NCBI RefSeq assembly: GCF_900142065.1
Contig: NZ_FSRJ01000001.1
Coordinates: 62,001 to 126,000, forward strand
Source: Agromyces cerinus subsp. cerinus
GTDB lineage: Bacteria > Actinomycetota > Actinomycetes > Actinomycetales > Microbacteriaceae
Direction: 5' to 3'
Length of the DNA stretch: 64,000 nucleotides
Shown piece after piece: positions 36,680-45,535 of this stretch. Within the stretch, counting starts at the first letter, position 1. Each line of letters starts with the position of its first letter. Both the position numbers and the translations under genes were made by a program. The notes beneath the pieces were generated by a model. The model was not told the DNA's origin. It worked only from the letters and a program-made list of their open reading frames with translations, and searched no databases.

Positions 36680-38446
36680 ATGGCGGTATCCGTCACCCAT
36701 TCCCACCATCTCCGCGTAAACGGGCTCTCCGTCTCCTATTCCGATCGACGCGTGTTCTCCGACCTCGGGTTCGCCGTCGCCCCGGGCCAGCGCCTCGGGC
36801 TCATCGGCGAGAACGGGGCAGGCAAGTCCACGCTGCTCCGGCTCATCGCCGGCGAGTTCGAGCGAGCGGATGCCGCGGCATCCGCCGGCTCGGAGGCCAC
36901 GACCTCGGGTCGCATCACCCGGCCGAGGCGCACCGCGCTGCTCGCCCAGGAGCTGCCGTTCGGCCCTGAAGAACGCATCGGCGAGGTGCTCGAGGCCGCG
37001 CTCGCCGAGGTGCGCGCGATCGAGCGAGAGCTCGATGCCGCCGCTGCGGCGCTCGCCGTCGACTCCGATGCCGCCGCCGTCCGCTACTCGGCAGCGCTCG
37101 ACGCCGCCGAACGCGCCGACGTGTGGAGCGCCGAGGCGCGTCGCGACGAACTGCTCGACGGGCTCGGCGTCGGTGCCCTCGGCCTCGACCGTCGCGTCGA
37201 CGAGCTCTCGGGCGGCCAGCGATCGCGCTTCGCGCTCGCCGCGCTGCTGCTGAGCGCCCCCGACGCGTTGCTGCTCGACGAGCCGACGAACCACCTCGAC
37301 GACGCCGCGGCGGCGTTCCTCGAGGACCGGCTGCGCGCGTGGCGCGGGCCGGTCGTCTTCGCGAGCCACGACCGGGCGTTCCTCGACCGCGCGGCCACGG
37401 GGCTGCTCGACCTCGACCCCGGCCGGGCGGGCGCGCTCGCGCTCGCCGGTGCGCCGGCCGCGCCCGGCATGCAGGACGCCGCGCCCGACCGATCGCTCGC
37501 CGCCGCGGGCGGGGCCGTCTTCGGCGGCGGCTTCAGCGAGTTCCTCCGAGTGAAGGCCGAGGAGCGGCAGCGCTGGCTGCGGCAGTACGACGACGAGCAG
37601 GAGGAGCTCCGACGACTCCGCGTCGGCTTCGCCGAGACCGCTCGCGCGGTCTCGCACAACGCGCCCATCTCCGACCGGAACAAGATGGCGTTCGGTCGTC
37701 GTGGCGATCGCGTCGAGCAGCAGGTGAGCCGTCGGGTGCGGAACGCCCTGCTCAGGCTCGAGACCCTCGAGCGCGAGCAGGTGCCGAAGCCGCCTGCGCC
37801 GCTCGTCTTCGCGGGCATCCCCTCGGGCTCGCACGCGTTCGACGAGGAGTCCGGGCTGCTGCTGCAGCTGTCGGAGGTCGCCGTCGACGGCCGCCTCTTG
37901 CTCGAGACGCTGCAGGTGGCACCGCTCACGCGGCTGCTCGTGACGGGGGCGAACGGCGCGGGCAAGTCGACCCTCCTGAACGTGCTCGCGGGTGCGCAGC
38001 GCGTCGATCGGGGCACCGTGCACCGGCGCAAGGGGCTGCGCGTGCAGCTGCTCGAGCAGGACGTCCGGTTCGCCGACCCCGCAGCGTCGCCCCGCCGGCT
38101 GTACGAGCGCACGCTCGGTGAGCGGCGGGCCGAGCAGGTGCCGCTCGGCAGCCTCGGCCTGATCGCCCCGCGCGACGAGTCGCGGCCGGTCGGCGCACTC
38201 TCGGTCGGGCAGCAGCGGCGCCTCGCGCTCGCGCTCGTGATCGCGCGGCCGCCGCACGTGTTCCTGCTCGACGAGCCGACGAACCACCTCTCGCTCGGGC
38301 TCGCCACCGACCTCGAGGAGGCGCTCGGCGCCTACCCCGGCGCCGTCGTCATCGCGAGCCACGACCGGTGGCTGCGGCGGCGTTGGGCGGGTGAGTCGCT
38401 CGAGCTCGCGGCGGGCAGCCCGGTGGCGGCCGGCGCGCTCCGGTGA
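36680..38446 (+). CDS. ABC-F family ATP-binding protein, antibiotic-resistance (ribosomal protection) type
   Basis: The protein has 588 residues with two ATP-binding cassettes and no membrane part. First cassette: GENGAGKST (43-51), LSGGQRSRFALAAL and LLLDEPTNHLDD; second: GANGAGKSTLLNVLAG, LSVGQQRRLALAL and LLDEPTNHLS. The linker (about 300-370) has KAEERQRWLRQYDDEQEELRR and NKMAFGRRGDRVEQQVSRRVRNA, resembling resistance ABC-Fs of antibiotic-producing actinomycetes that dislodge macrolides, lincosamides or similar drugs from the ribosome. ATG at 36680 with AAAGG at 36666-36670. The specific drug cannot be deduced. Ends in a GGATGCC terminator. Confidence 0.9.
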   Translation: MAVSVTHSHHLRVNGLSVSYSDRRVFSDLGFAVAPGQRLGLIGENGAGKSTLLRLIAGEFERADAAASAGSEATTSGRITRPRRTALLAQELPFGPEERIGEVLEAALAEVRAIERELDAAAAALAVDSDAAAVRYSAALDAAERADVWSAEARRDELLDGLGVGALGLDRRVDELSGGQRSRFALAALLLSAPDALLLDEPTNHLDDAAAAFLEDRLRAWRGPVVFASHDRAFLDRAATGLLDLDPGRAGALALAGAPAAPGMQDAAPDRSLAAAGGAVFGGGFSEFLRVKAEERQRWLRQYDDEQEELRRLRVGFAETARAVSHNAPISDRNKMAFGRRGDRVEQQVSRRVRNALLRLETLEREQVPKPPAPLVFAGIPSGSHAFDEESGLLLQLSEVAVDGRLLLETLQVAPLTRLLVTGANGAGKSTLLNVLAGAQRVDRGTVHRRKGLRVQLLEQDVRFADPAASPRRLYERTLGERRAEQVPLGSLGLIAPRDESRPVGALSVGQQRRLALALVIARPPHVFLLDEPTNHLSLGLATDLEEALGAYPGAVVIASHDRWLRRRWAGESLELAAGSPVAAGALR

Positions 38447-38449
38447 GCG

Positions 38450-38486
38450 AGCGGATGCCGCGGGGCGCGTCGCCGCGGCATCCGCT
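38450..38486 (+). terminator. terminator after the ABC-F gene
   Basis: 14-bp arms AGCGGATGCCGCGG (38450-38463) and its complement (38473-38486), 9-nt loop. GGATGCC-family palindrome ending 14 nt before the SOS box. Confidence 0.75.
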
Positions 38487-38499
38487 CACTTGCTTCTCG

Positions 38500-38517
38500 T
38501 TCGAACATGTGTTCGAA
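38500..38517. promoter_or_regulatory. LexA (SOS) box of the radical SAM gene
   Basis: TTCGAACATGTGTTCGAA is an 18-bp dyad containing TCGAAC-N4-GTTCGA, a perfect match to the Gram-positive/actinobacterial SOS box. It ends 7 nt before the ATG at 38525, so bound LexA would cover the transcription start. Confidence 0.9.
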
Positions 38518-38524
38518 TGATGGC

Positions 38525-39634
38525 ATGCGGTGGAGCGGACAGGAACTGGGGGTCGAGCAGTCGGGAGCCCTGCCCGGGCTCGCGAAGCTCAACAACCTCG
38601 TGCGCTCGGTGCAGACGCCCGACTTCGCGGGGGTCACCTTCCACGAGGTGCTCGCGAAGTCCGCGCTCAATCGCGTGCCGGGCCAGTCGGCGATGCCGTT
38701 CGGGTGGACCATCAATCCCTATCGGGGCTGCACCCACGCATGCTCGTACTGCTTCGCCCGGCCCACGCACACCTACCTCGACCTCGATGCCGGTGACGAC
38801 TTCGACCGGCAGATCATCGTGAAGGTCAACGTCGCCGACGTGCTGCGGCCCGAGCTCGCGAAGCCGTCGTGGCGGCGCGAACCCGTTGCCCTCGGCACCA
38901 ACACCGACCCCTATCAACGTGCCGAGGGGCGCTACGCCCTCATGCCCGGCATCATCGAGGCGCTCGCGTCGAGCGGCACGCCGTTCAGCATCCTCACCAA
39001 GGGCACGCTGCTGCGACGCGACCTGCCGCTCCTCGTCGAAGCCTCGGGGCACGTGCCCGTCGACGTCGCGATGTCGATCGCGATCTACGACGACGAACTG
39101 CAGCACTCGGTCGAGCCGGGTACTCCGAGCACGAAGGCGCGTCTCGCGACCGTCACCGCGGTGCGTGACGCAGGCCTCGACTGCTCGGTGTTCCTGATGC
39201 CGATCCTGCCGTACCTCACCGACACGAAGGCCCATCTCGACGAGGCATTGCGTTCCGTGAAGGCGGCCGGGGGCACGAGTGTGCTCTACTCCGCACTGCA
39301 TCTGCGCGGGGCCGTGAAGCCGTGGTTCATGCAGTGGCTCGAGCGCGCTCATCCCGACCTCGTGCCGAAGTACCGTTCGATGTACTACGGCACCAATGCC
39401 TACGCGCCGAAGGCGTACCGGCAGTGGCTCGGTCAGCGGATCCGGCCGCTGATCAGGGCGCACGGCCTCGACCACGGCCGCGAAGACCCGGTCACCGGGG
39501 GAGTGCGCTCCTCGGCGCTCGCCGGTGCGCCGGCAGGCGGTCAACGCGCTCCGGGGCGTGCACGTCTCGTCGCTGCAGACGACCGGCTCCCCGATTCGCT
39601 GAGCCTCCCGCCGGATCCGTCGGCCCTGTTCTGA
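38525..39634 (+). CDS. Rv2578c-type radical SAM protein (spore photoproduct lyase-like)
   Basis: The protein has 369 residues. The 4Fe-4S radical SAM motif CxxxCxxC is Cys69, Cys73, Cys76 (CTHACSYC), followed by ARPTHTYLDLD, GTNTDPYQRAEGRYALMPGIIEAL and ILTKGTLLRRDLPLL as in mycobacterial Rv2578c, itself an SOS gene. The reaction is not established; a DNA-repair role is suggested by the LexA box and distant similarity to spore photoproduct lyase. ATG at 38525 matches the start of relatives; an in-frame ATG at 38507 lies inside the LexA box. The C-terminal 50 residues (after about 315) are low-complexity Gly/Ala/Pro-rich and probably not part of the fold. Confidence 0.92.
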   Translation: MRWSGQELGVEQSGALPGLAKLNNLVRSVQTPDFAGVTFHEVLAKSALNRVPGQSAMPFGWTINPYRGCTHACSYCFARPTHTYLDLDAGDDFDRQIIVKVNVADVLRPELAKPSWRREPVALGTNTDPYQRAEGRYALMPGIIEALASSGTPFSILTKGTLLRRDLPLLVEASGHVPVDVAMSIAIYDDELQHSVEPGTPSTKARLATVTAVRDAGLDCSVFLMPILPYLTDTKAHLDEALRSVKAAGGTSVLYSALHLRGAVKPWFMQWLERAHPDLVPKYRSMYYGTNAYAPKAYRQWLGQRIRPLIRAHGLDHGREDPVTGGVRSSALAGAPAGGQRAPGRARLVAADDRLPDSLSLPPDPSALF

Positions 39635-39726
39635 TCGCGTCGTCCCCCTGAGCCCCTCGGAAACTGGGATAATCCGCTGGAGGCCCGAACAGTGGTGTTC
39701 GCAGGCGGTACGAGCGGAGGATCACG

Positions 39727-41043
39727 ATGACCCTGGGGTTGCCGGGACACCTTGCGCGTGAGTCGCTGAGCCGGGCGCTCGCGACCGCCGGGCACGGAGC
39801 GGCGTTCACCTGCCTCGCGCTCGGGGTGGTGCTCGGCGGCCTCATGGCATCCGTCGGCGGTCAGCCCGAGCGGTGGACCGCATCGCTGCTCCTGATCATC
39901 ATGATCGTGCTGCTCGCACTCGTCGCCCGGTACCCGACCGTCACCCTGACCGTGCTGTACCTCATCGTCGGTGCCGGGGTCGTGCTGGCGATCACGATCA
40001 TGGTCATGCCGAGCGGTGAGTTCCCGACGACGAACAACGCGGTCCTCGCCCTGCCCAGCACCGCCCTGCTCCTCGTCGGCGGCGCGGGCGCCGGCTCTGT
40101 GATCGGGCTGACCTGGGCGACCCTCGGCTTCGCATTGAGCGAGGCGGCGGCGTTCCTCGGCGTCGTCATCTCCGGCGGCGTCTACTCGCCGAACTTCGCC
40201 GTCTGCTTCGCGTTCGGAGTGGTCGTGATCGTACGGGTGTTCGACGGGATCACCCGCCGGTCCGACATGCGCCGCGACACCGGCCTCCATCGGGCGAGCC
40301 AGCAGACGAGGGAGCTCGCGATCCGGCACGACTACGAGCTCCGTGCCATCGCGCGCCTGCACGACACAGCGCTCAGCCACCTGGTGGCCATCGCGGCCGC
40401 AGGATCCGGCCCGGTCGACGAACGCCTGCGCGTCGGCATCCGTCAGGATCTCGGCCTCATCGTGGGGCGCGACTGGGCGATCGACCACGTGCTGTACGAC
40501 GAGTCGGGCGCGGCCGTGCGCGGGACCGCGACCCAGCGCTCGTTCGCGCCCGCTGCGCCGTCGCCTGCCGCATCGAACGGACGGCAGAACGGATGGCGCG
40601 GCCGCGCACGTGGCAACGGGGTGCCCTCCGACCCTCGAACGCCGGTCGAGGAGACGGTCCCGTCGCTCGCGCACGCGTTCTCGGCGGCGGCCAACGCCGG
40701 CCTCGAGGTGCGGGTCACCGGCGACTTCGCGGTGCTGGGCACGCTCGGACCGCGCCGGGTGGCAGCACTCGATGCTGCGGTCGCGCAGTGCCTCATCAAC
40801 GTCGCCCGTCACGCCGGCGTGGACCAGGCCGAGCTCGCGCTGGGTCTCGGCGGCGGCGAAGTGACGGTCGCCGTCATGGACAGCGGCGTGGGATTCGACG
40901 AGAACGAAGTGCCGCCCGACCGGATCGGGCTGCGCACCTCCATCCGCGCCAGGATCGAACAGGAGCAGGGCACGGTTCGCCTCTGGTCGACGAGAGGCAT
41001 CGGCACGACGATCGTGCTGACGGTGCCGGAGGGCGGCGAATGA
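39727..41043 (+). CDS. membrane sensor histidine kinase (NarL/DesK-type)
   Basis: The protein has 438 residues. About six membrane segments occupy residues 22-180, then a cytoplasmic part with a probable phosphoacceptor His in IARLHDTALSHL (about 218), a Pro/Gly/Arg-rich linker (about 275-310), and a HATPase_c domain with N-box CLINVARHAG and G1 box DSGVGFD. The order matches kinases that pair with LuxR-type regulators. GGAGG ribosome site at 39715-39719 and an extended -10 TGGGATAAT (39665-39673) upstream. First gene of a three-gene signalling operon, overlapping the next by ATGA. The sensed signal is unknown. Confidence 0.88.
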   Translation: MTLGLPGHLARESLSRALATAGHGAAFTCLALGVVLGGLMASVGGQPERWTASLLLIIMIVLLALVARYPTVTLTVLYLIVGAGVVLAITIMVMPSGEFPTTNNAVLALPSTALLLVGGAGAGSVIGLTWATLGFALSEAAAFLGVVISGGVYSPNFAVCFAFGVVVIVRVFDGITRRSDMRRDTGLHRASQQTRELAIRHDYELRAIARLHDTALSHLVAIAAAGSGPVDERLRVGIRQDLGLIVGRDWAIDHVLYDESGAAVRGTATQRSFAPAAPSPAASNGRQNGWRGRARGNGVPSDPRTPVEETVPSLAHAFSAAANAGLEVRVTGDFAVLGTLGPRRVAALDAAVAQCLINVARHAGVDQAELALGLGGGEVTVAVMDSGVGFDENEVPPDRIGLRTSIRARIEQEQGTVRLWSTRGIGTTIVLTVPEGGE

Positions 41044-42191
41044 GCGGGCATCTGCGCTTCACCCAGCAGGAGGCCGACCCGATCGGGGCGATCAGCGCCT
41101 CGCCGATCGTGGCGGTTGGAGCGGTGCTCGCCTTCCTCCTCGCCACGGGCCTGACCTGGTCGCACTGGAGCGAGGTGGGCTCGCCCCCGGCCGCGGTGCT
41201 CGCGCTCGTGCTCGTGGCGGCCGCGGGCGTCGCCGCCGCGTTCGCGGCGTCGCCTGCACGGGCGCCGTTCACGAACGAACGCCTCTGGCTCGTCGTGACG
41301 CTGGCGGTCGGCGCGGCGATCGCCGAGTACGTCAGCACGGTCGGCAACAACCAGCAGTTCTACGACGACTTCGGGCCGACCGTCATCGGCATGCTGATCC
41401 TCTCGCTCGCTCCCTTCTGCACGTGGGTTTCGGCTGCGCTCGCCGGCGTGTTCGCTGCGGCCGTGCTCTCGATCCTCGTCGTCGGAGCGTCGATGTACAC
41501 GGCGTCGGATGCGCCGGTCGCCGCGCTCATCACCCTGAACGCCGCGCCCGTGCTCGCGATGTCCGCGGCGGCGGCGGGGTACTCGTACGGCATCGTGGCC
41601 GAGACGCTCGCCTGGCAGCGCGAGGCGAACCGGGCGGCACTGCAGCGCGACGCCGAGTTGCGGGCGGGCATCGCCCGCTCGGTGCAGCAGAGTCGCGTCT
41701 CGGTACTGGGTCGCGAGGTGCTGCCCTTCCTCGCGGGAGTGATGACGGCCGAGCGCATCTCGGTGGCCGACGCCGACCGGGCACGAGAGCTTGCCGAGGC
41801 GCTCCGCCGGGCGCTGCGAGCGGGCATCGAGTCCACCTGGCTCGACGAGCTCGCCGCGAACATCCGAGTGAATCGCGGAGTCGACACGATCGTCGACGAC
41901 CCGACGGGTGCGGCGGCGGCGCTCACCGCGGACCAGCGCTCCGCCCTGACCGCGCTGATCTCCTGGCTCGGCGACTCCGCACGATCCCGGCTCATCAAGG
42001 TCGCGTTCACCGGTGGGAGCGACGGCGGCGGCCACCGGGACATCGTGCTCGTCGCGGACTCGGGTGCCTCACCACCGAGTCGACGAGAGCTCGACCGCTT
42101 CGTCGCCGTGGCGCGCGCGGTCGCACTGCGTGCGGATGCCGAGCTGACGCGAGAGAATGTGAAGGTGGGGTTGAGCTATGACATCGATTGA
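41040..42191 (+). CDS. membrane protein with degenerate kinase-like cytoplasmic region
   Basis: The protein has 383 residues. Its build mirrors the preceding kinase: about six membrane segments (residues 22-180) and a cytoplasmic helical part. No phosphoacceptor His in an HD context and no N-box asparagine can be found; the place of the G1 box reads VADSGASPPS. It is therefore probably a pseudokinase or co-sensor that heterodimerises with the upstream kinase (inference). Start by ATGA overlap; its end overlaps the response regulator gene by 14 nt, arguing for tight co-expression. Confidence 0.75.
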   Translation: MSGHLRFTQQEADPIGAISASPIVAVGAVLAFLLATGLTWSHWSEVGSPPAAVLALVLVAAAGVAAAFAASPARAPFTNERLWLVVTLAVGAAIAEYVSTVGNNQQFYDDFGPTVIGMLILSLAPFCTWVSAALAGVFAAAVLSILVVGASMYTASDAPVAALITLNAAPVLAMSAAAAGYSYGIVAETLAWQREANRAALQRDAELRAGIARSVQQSRVSVLGREVLPFLAGVMTAERISVADADRARELAEALRRALRAGIESTWLDELAANIRVNRGVDTIVDDPTGAAAALTADQRSALTALISWLGDSARSRLIKVAFTGGSDGGGHRDIVLVADSGASPPSRRELDRFVAVARAVALRADAELTRENVKVGLSYDID

Positions 42192-42864
42192 ACAGGGACC
42201 GACACCGGTACCCGTACCGCCGCATCGGCTGGCGATCCTCGACGACCATGAACTGATCGTCGACGGGCTCGCCCGCTGGTTCACCGACGTCGCCGCCGAT
42301 TTCACCGTGGTCATTCGTGCCACCAGCTGGATGGACCTCGTGCGCGACCCCGAGTTCCCCGTCGACCTCGTGCTGATGGATCTGCAGCTCGGCGACACCG
42401 TCTCGATCGAGTCCCGCATCAGGGCCTGTCGCGCGGCCGGGGCGAAGGTGATCGTGGTGACCGCGATCGACGACGAGGAGTCGCGCAGGCGTTCGCTGGT
42501 CGCCGGCGCGGCCGGCTTCGTCTCGAAGACCCTGCCCGCCGACGAACTCGTCGACTACGCGCGGCGCGTGATGCGCGGCGAGCGGGTGCAGCGGCATCCG
42601 CCGTCGGCCGACGCTGCCACTTCGGGTGCCGGCGTCGCACCCGACCGCCACGGTGTCGCGCTGAGCGCCGCGGAGGAGAAGGCGCTCCGCTACTACGCGC
42701 AGGGCCTCAGCACGGTCGAGGTCGGCCGGCGCATGGACGTCGGCTACGAGACGGCGAAGACCTACCTGCGACGCGTGCGCGAGAAGTACGCGAAGGCCGG
42801 GCGTCCCGCCAGCCGCAAGGCCGAGCTGATCCGCCGTGCGGCGGAGGACGGGTACCTCGAATAG
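42178..42864 (+). CDS. LuxR/NarL-type response regulator
   Basis: The protein has 228 residues. The receiver domain has Asp22/Asp23 (ILDDHE), phosphoacceptor Asp68 (LVLMDLQLG), the switch Thr in VIVVTA and Lys in FVSKTL. A linker leads to a LuxR-type HTH (about 162-220: LSAAEEKALRYYAQGLSTVEVGRRM, ETAKTYLRRVREKYAKAGRP). Partner of the two membrane proteins upstream. Its stop codon directly abuts the ATG of thymidine kinase. Confidence 0.93.
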   Translation: MTSIEQGPTPVPVPPHRLAILDDHELIVDGLARWFTDVAADFTVVIRATSWMDLVRDPEFPVDLVLMDLQLGDTVSIESRIRACRAAGAKVIVVTAIDDEESRRRSLVAGAAGFVSKTLPADELVDYARRVMRGERVQRHPPSADAATSGAGVAPDRHGVALSAAEEKALRYYAQGLSTVEVGRRMDVGYETAKTYLRRVREKYAKAGRPASRKAELIRRAAEDGYLE

Positions 42865-43479
42865 ATGGCGAAGCTGTACTTCCGCTATGGGGCGATGAAC
42901 TCCGGCAAGTCGACGGCGTTGCTCCAAGCGGCGTTCAACTACGAGGAGCGCGGCCATCAGGTGCTGCTGGCGAAGCCCGCAATCGACACCAAGGGCGACT
43001 GCGACATCGTGTCGCGCCTCGGCGTCGTGCGCGAGGTGGACTTCACCATCGGGTCCGACTCGAGCGTGCGCGAGGCGTTCGCGGCCAATCGCGATCGCGT
43101 GATCGCGCAACGCGGCCGCGACGTGAGCTGTCTGCTCGTCGATGAAGCGCAGTTCCTGAACTCCGACCAGGTCGACGATCTGCTGCGCATCGCACTCCTC
43201 GACGGCGTGCCGGTGCTCGCCTACGGCATCCGCACGGACTTCCAGACGGTGGCGTTCCCCGGCAGTCGGCGACTGCTCGAGGTCGCGCACAGCCTCGAAG
43301 AACTGAAGACGATCTGTCGCTGCGGCCGGAAGGCCATCTTCAACGCGCGACTGATCGAGGGGCGGTTCGTCTTCGACGGCGCTCAGGTCGCGATCGACGG
43401 CGAGGCGGTCACCTACGAGTCGCTCTGCGGCGTCTGCTACCTCGCCGAGAGCGGTGGAGTGCTGAACGGCCGTCACTGA
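42865..43479 (+). CDS. tdk: thymidine kinase (type II)
   Basis: The enzyme phosphorylates thymidine to dTMP in the salvage pathway. It has 204 residues with P-loop GAMNSGKST (9-17), Walker B-like LLVDEAQFLN, the lasso/zinc region with CRCGRKAIFNAR and the second cysteine pair CGVC near the C-terminus. No intergenic nucleotides separate it from the response regulator gene, so it is read from the same transcript; its own ribosome site is weak. Why it follows a two-component system is unclear. Confidence 0.95.
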   Translation: MAKLYFRYGAMNSGKSTALLQAAFNYEERGHQVLLAKPAIDTKGDCDIVSRLGVVREVDFTIGSDSSVREAFAANRDRVIAQRGRDVSCLLVDEAQFLNSDQVDDLLRIALLDGVPVLAYGIRTDFQTVAFPGSRRLLEVAHSLEELKTICRCGRKAIFNARLIEGRFVFDGAQVAIDGEAVTYESLCGVCYLAESGGVLNGRH

Positions 43480-43583
43480 GGCGGATGTCTCCGAGCGGAT
43501 GTCTCGGAGCCGATGCCTCGGCGGCTCTGGTGCTTTCGGTGCGCGGCGCGTGATGATGGAGTGAGGCTCCACGGAGGTGCGCC

Positions 43584-44411
43584 ATGAACGAGATCGCAGT
43601 GGGTGTCGGCACCGGCGGTTCCGCCACCGAGCGCGCCGTGGGCTGGGCGGCAGCACGAGCGTCCCGCTCCGGGAGCAGGTTGCGACTCGTGCAGGTCGTC
43701 GACGAGGCATCGAGCGAGCCCGCCGAGGTCCGGGCGCGGGAATGCCTCGATGAGGCCGCCGCGCTCGCCGCCTCGGTCGACGCAGGCCTCGAGGTCGTCA
43801 CGACGCTCGAACGCGGGTCGCCGATCGACGTCTTCGAACGGATCTCCGCCGACGTCGAGATGCTCGTGGTCGGCAGCGATTGGCACGGGGGCCGCCGGGC
43901 GAGTCGGCGCCGGGTCCTGAGCCTGCGCATCGCGGCGGTGAGCCGCGCGGCGGTCGCGGTCATCCCCGATCGTGATCCCGGCGAACGCCGCGGCATCGTG
44001 GTCGGCGTCGACGGTTCGCATATCTCCGATCACGCCCTCGCGTTCGCCGCCGACGAGGCCGAACGAGCCGGCGAGCCGCTCATCGCGGTGCATTCCTGGG
44101 ACGTCGTCGCGATGGTCGGCGGAGAGTACGGCTACGGCGCCCCGCTCATCGCGGCCGACGACCTCGCCCGCGCGGAGTCGGAGATCCTCGACGCCGCACT
44201 CGCACCGGTCGCCGCCGCGCACCCGGGCCTCGACGTGCGTCGCACCGTCGTCGCCGGCGACCCGGTCCACGACCTCACGGAGGCAGCATCGGAGGCGAGC
44301 ATGCTCGTCGTCGGCAGTCATGGGCGCGGCGCGCTCGCGAGGTTCCTGCTCGGATCCGTCAGCCAGGGCGTGCTCGCCGACCTCGTGGCGCCGACGATCG
44401 TGCTCAGATGA
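43584..44411 (+). CDS. tandem-domain universal stress protein
   Basis: The protein has 275 residues and two Usp domains (about 1-130 and 135-275). The second has an intact nucleotide motif, VVGSHGRGALARFLLGSVSQ; in the first the equivalent (VVGSDWHGGRRASRRRVLS) has lost the G-x9-G(S/T) pattern, so probably only one domain binds ATP. It overlaps the next gene by ATGA. The 104-nt upstream spacer (43480-43583) holds repeated GCGGATGTCT units and two short hairpins (CTCCGA/TCGGAG and GAGCCG/CGGCTC). Confidence 0.9.
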   Translation: MNEIAVGVGTGGSATERAVGWAAARASRSGSRLRLVQVVDEASSEPAEVRARECLDEAAALAASVDAGLEVVTTLERGSPIDVFERISADVEMLVVGSDWHGGRRASRRRVLSLRIAAVSRAAVAVIPDRDPGERRGIVVGVDGSHISDHALAFAADEAERAGEPLIAVHSWDVVAMVGGEYGYGAPLIAADDLARAESEILDAALAPVAAAHPGLDVRRTVVAGDPVHDLTEAASEASMLVVGSHGRGALARFLLGSVSQGVLADLVAPTIVLR

Positions 44412-45535
44412 CCGACGCCGCCCGCGTCGCCACGGCGACCTCGGCCTCGCCTCGAGCGAGGCGGGTCGACGGCGTCGATGCCGCGCGCGGGCTCGCCCTC
44501 ATCGGCATGTTCGTCGCGCACGTCGCGCCCGCCGTGGCATCCGCTGATCTGGCGTCGCTCCTGGCGATCGCCGACGAACGGCCCCGGCTGCTGTTCGCGC
44601 TCACTGCGGGCATGGGGTTGGCTTTCATCTCGGGAGGCACCCGGCCGATCGCGACCGGGCGGAACCTGCTGCGGCGCCAGGTCGCGATCCGGGCGGTGAT
44701 CCTCATCGCGCTCGGGCTGATCATCGCCGTGACCCTGCAGCCGCTCGTGTTCATCATCCTCGACGTCTACGGGGTCGCGTTCCTCGTCATGCTGCCGTTG
44801 CTGTTCATGCCGGCGCGTGCGGCACTCGGTGCCGGCATCGCCCTGCTCGCGATCATGCCGGGCTTCGCCGCGCTCGCGAGCACCACCGACCTCGTCGTCG
44901 ACCTGCAGCAGGGCTCGGCCGCGATCCTCGTCGACTGGTTCGTCAGCGGCGCCTATCCGGTCGTGGAGTGGGTCCCCGTCATGATGATCGGCCTCGCCCT
45001 CGTGCGCTTCGACCTCGCTTCGCCGCGGGTGGTGACGATCGCGGCACTCGCGGGGGCTGCCACGGCCGCGGTGCTGCTGCCGATCGTCGCGGTCATGCCG
45101 GGCGGTGCCGACGCGGCATCCGCCCACGAGACCGACCCCTGGGTCTCGGCGCTGCGCACTTCCCTCGAGGCCCTCGGCAATGTCGGCGTCGGGGTCGTCG
45201 TCGTGGCCGGGCTGCTGCTGCTGACCTTCTTCGCCCGTCCGTCGGTGCGCCGCGTGGCCGGCGCCGTGCTCTCACCCGTCATCGCGATGGGGTCGATGCC
45301 GCTCACGATCTACACGCTGCACCTCGTCGTGCTCGCCGCATCGATCCGCGTCGAGGGCGGGTACTACACCGACGACTCCTTCGAGCTGCTGCTCGGGCTG
45401 ATCGCCGGTTCGATGGTCTTCGCCTGGCTCTGGCGGCGCTACCTCGGCCGCGGTCCGCTCGAGCGCGCGCTCCGGTGGGCGAGCGGTCGGAACCGAGCGG
45501 ATGGCGCGCTGGAGGCCGGCCCCCCGCCGCGCTGA
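44408..45535 (+). CDS. HGSNAT/DUF418-like multi-pass membrane protein
   Basis: The protein has 375 residues and about nine or ten hydrophobic segments. The N-terminal VDGVDAARGLALIGMFVAHVAP is the hallmark of the DUF418/DUF1624 (heparan-alpha-glucosaminide N-acetyltransferase-like) group, and the C-terminal SMPLTIYTLHLVVLAASI with a conserved His fits a membrane acyltransferase. Acceptor unknown. Starts by ATGA overlap with the universal stress gene, an unusual pairing that may only reflect dense packing. Confidence 0.82.
   Translation: MTDAARVATATSASPRARRVDGVDAARGLALIGMFVAHVAPAVASADLASLLAIADERPRLLFALTAGMGLAFISGGTRPIATGRNLLRRQVAIRAVILIALGLIIAVTLQPLVFIILDVYGVAFLVMLPLLFMPARAALGAGIALLAIMPGFAALASTTDLVVDLQQGSAAILVDWFVSGAYPVVEWVPVMMIGLALVRFDLASPRVVTIAALAGAATAAVLLPIVAVMPGGADAASAHETDPWVSALRTSLEALGNVGVGVVVVAGLLLLTFFARPSVRRVAGAVLSPVIAMGSMPLTIYTLHLVVLAASIRVEGGYYTDDSFELLLGLIAGSMVFAWLWRRYLGRGPLERALRWASGRNRADGALEAGPPPR

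Noticed and set aside
39686-39701. CGAAC-N6-GTTCG dyad before the sensor kinase gene, similar to an SOS box
   Set aside because: LexA sites need a 4-bp spacer; here it is 6 bp, and the downstream genes are not repair genes.
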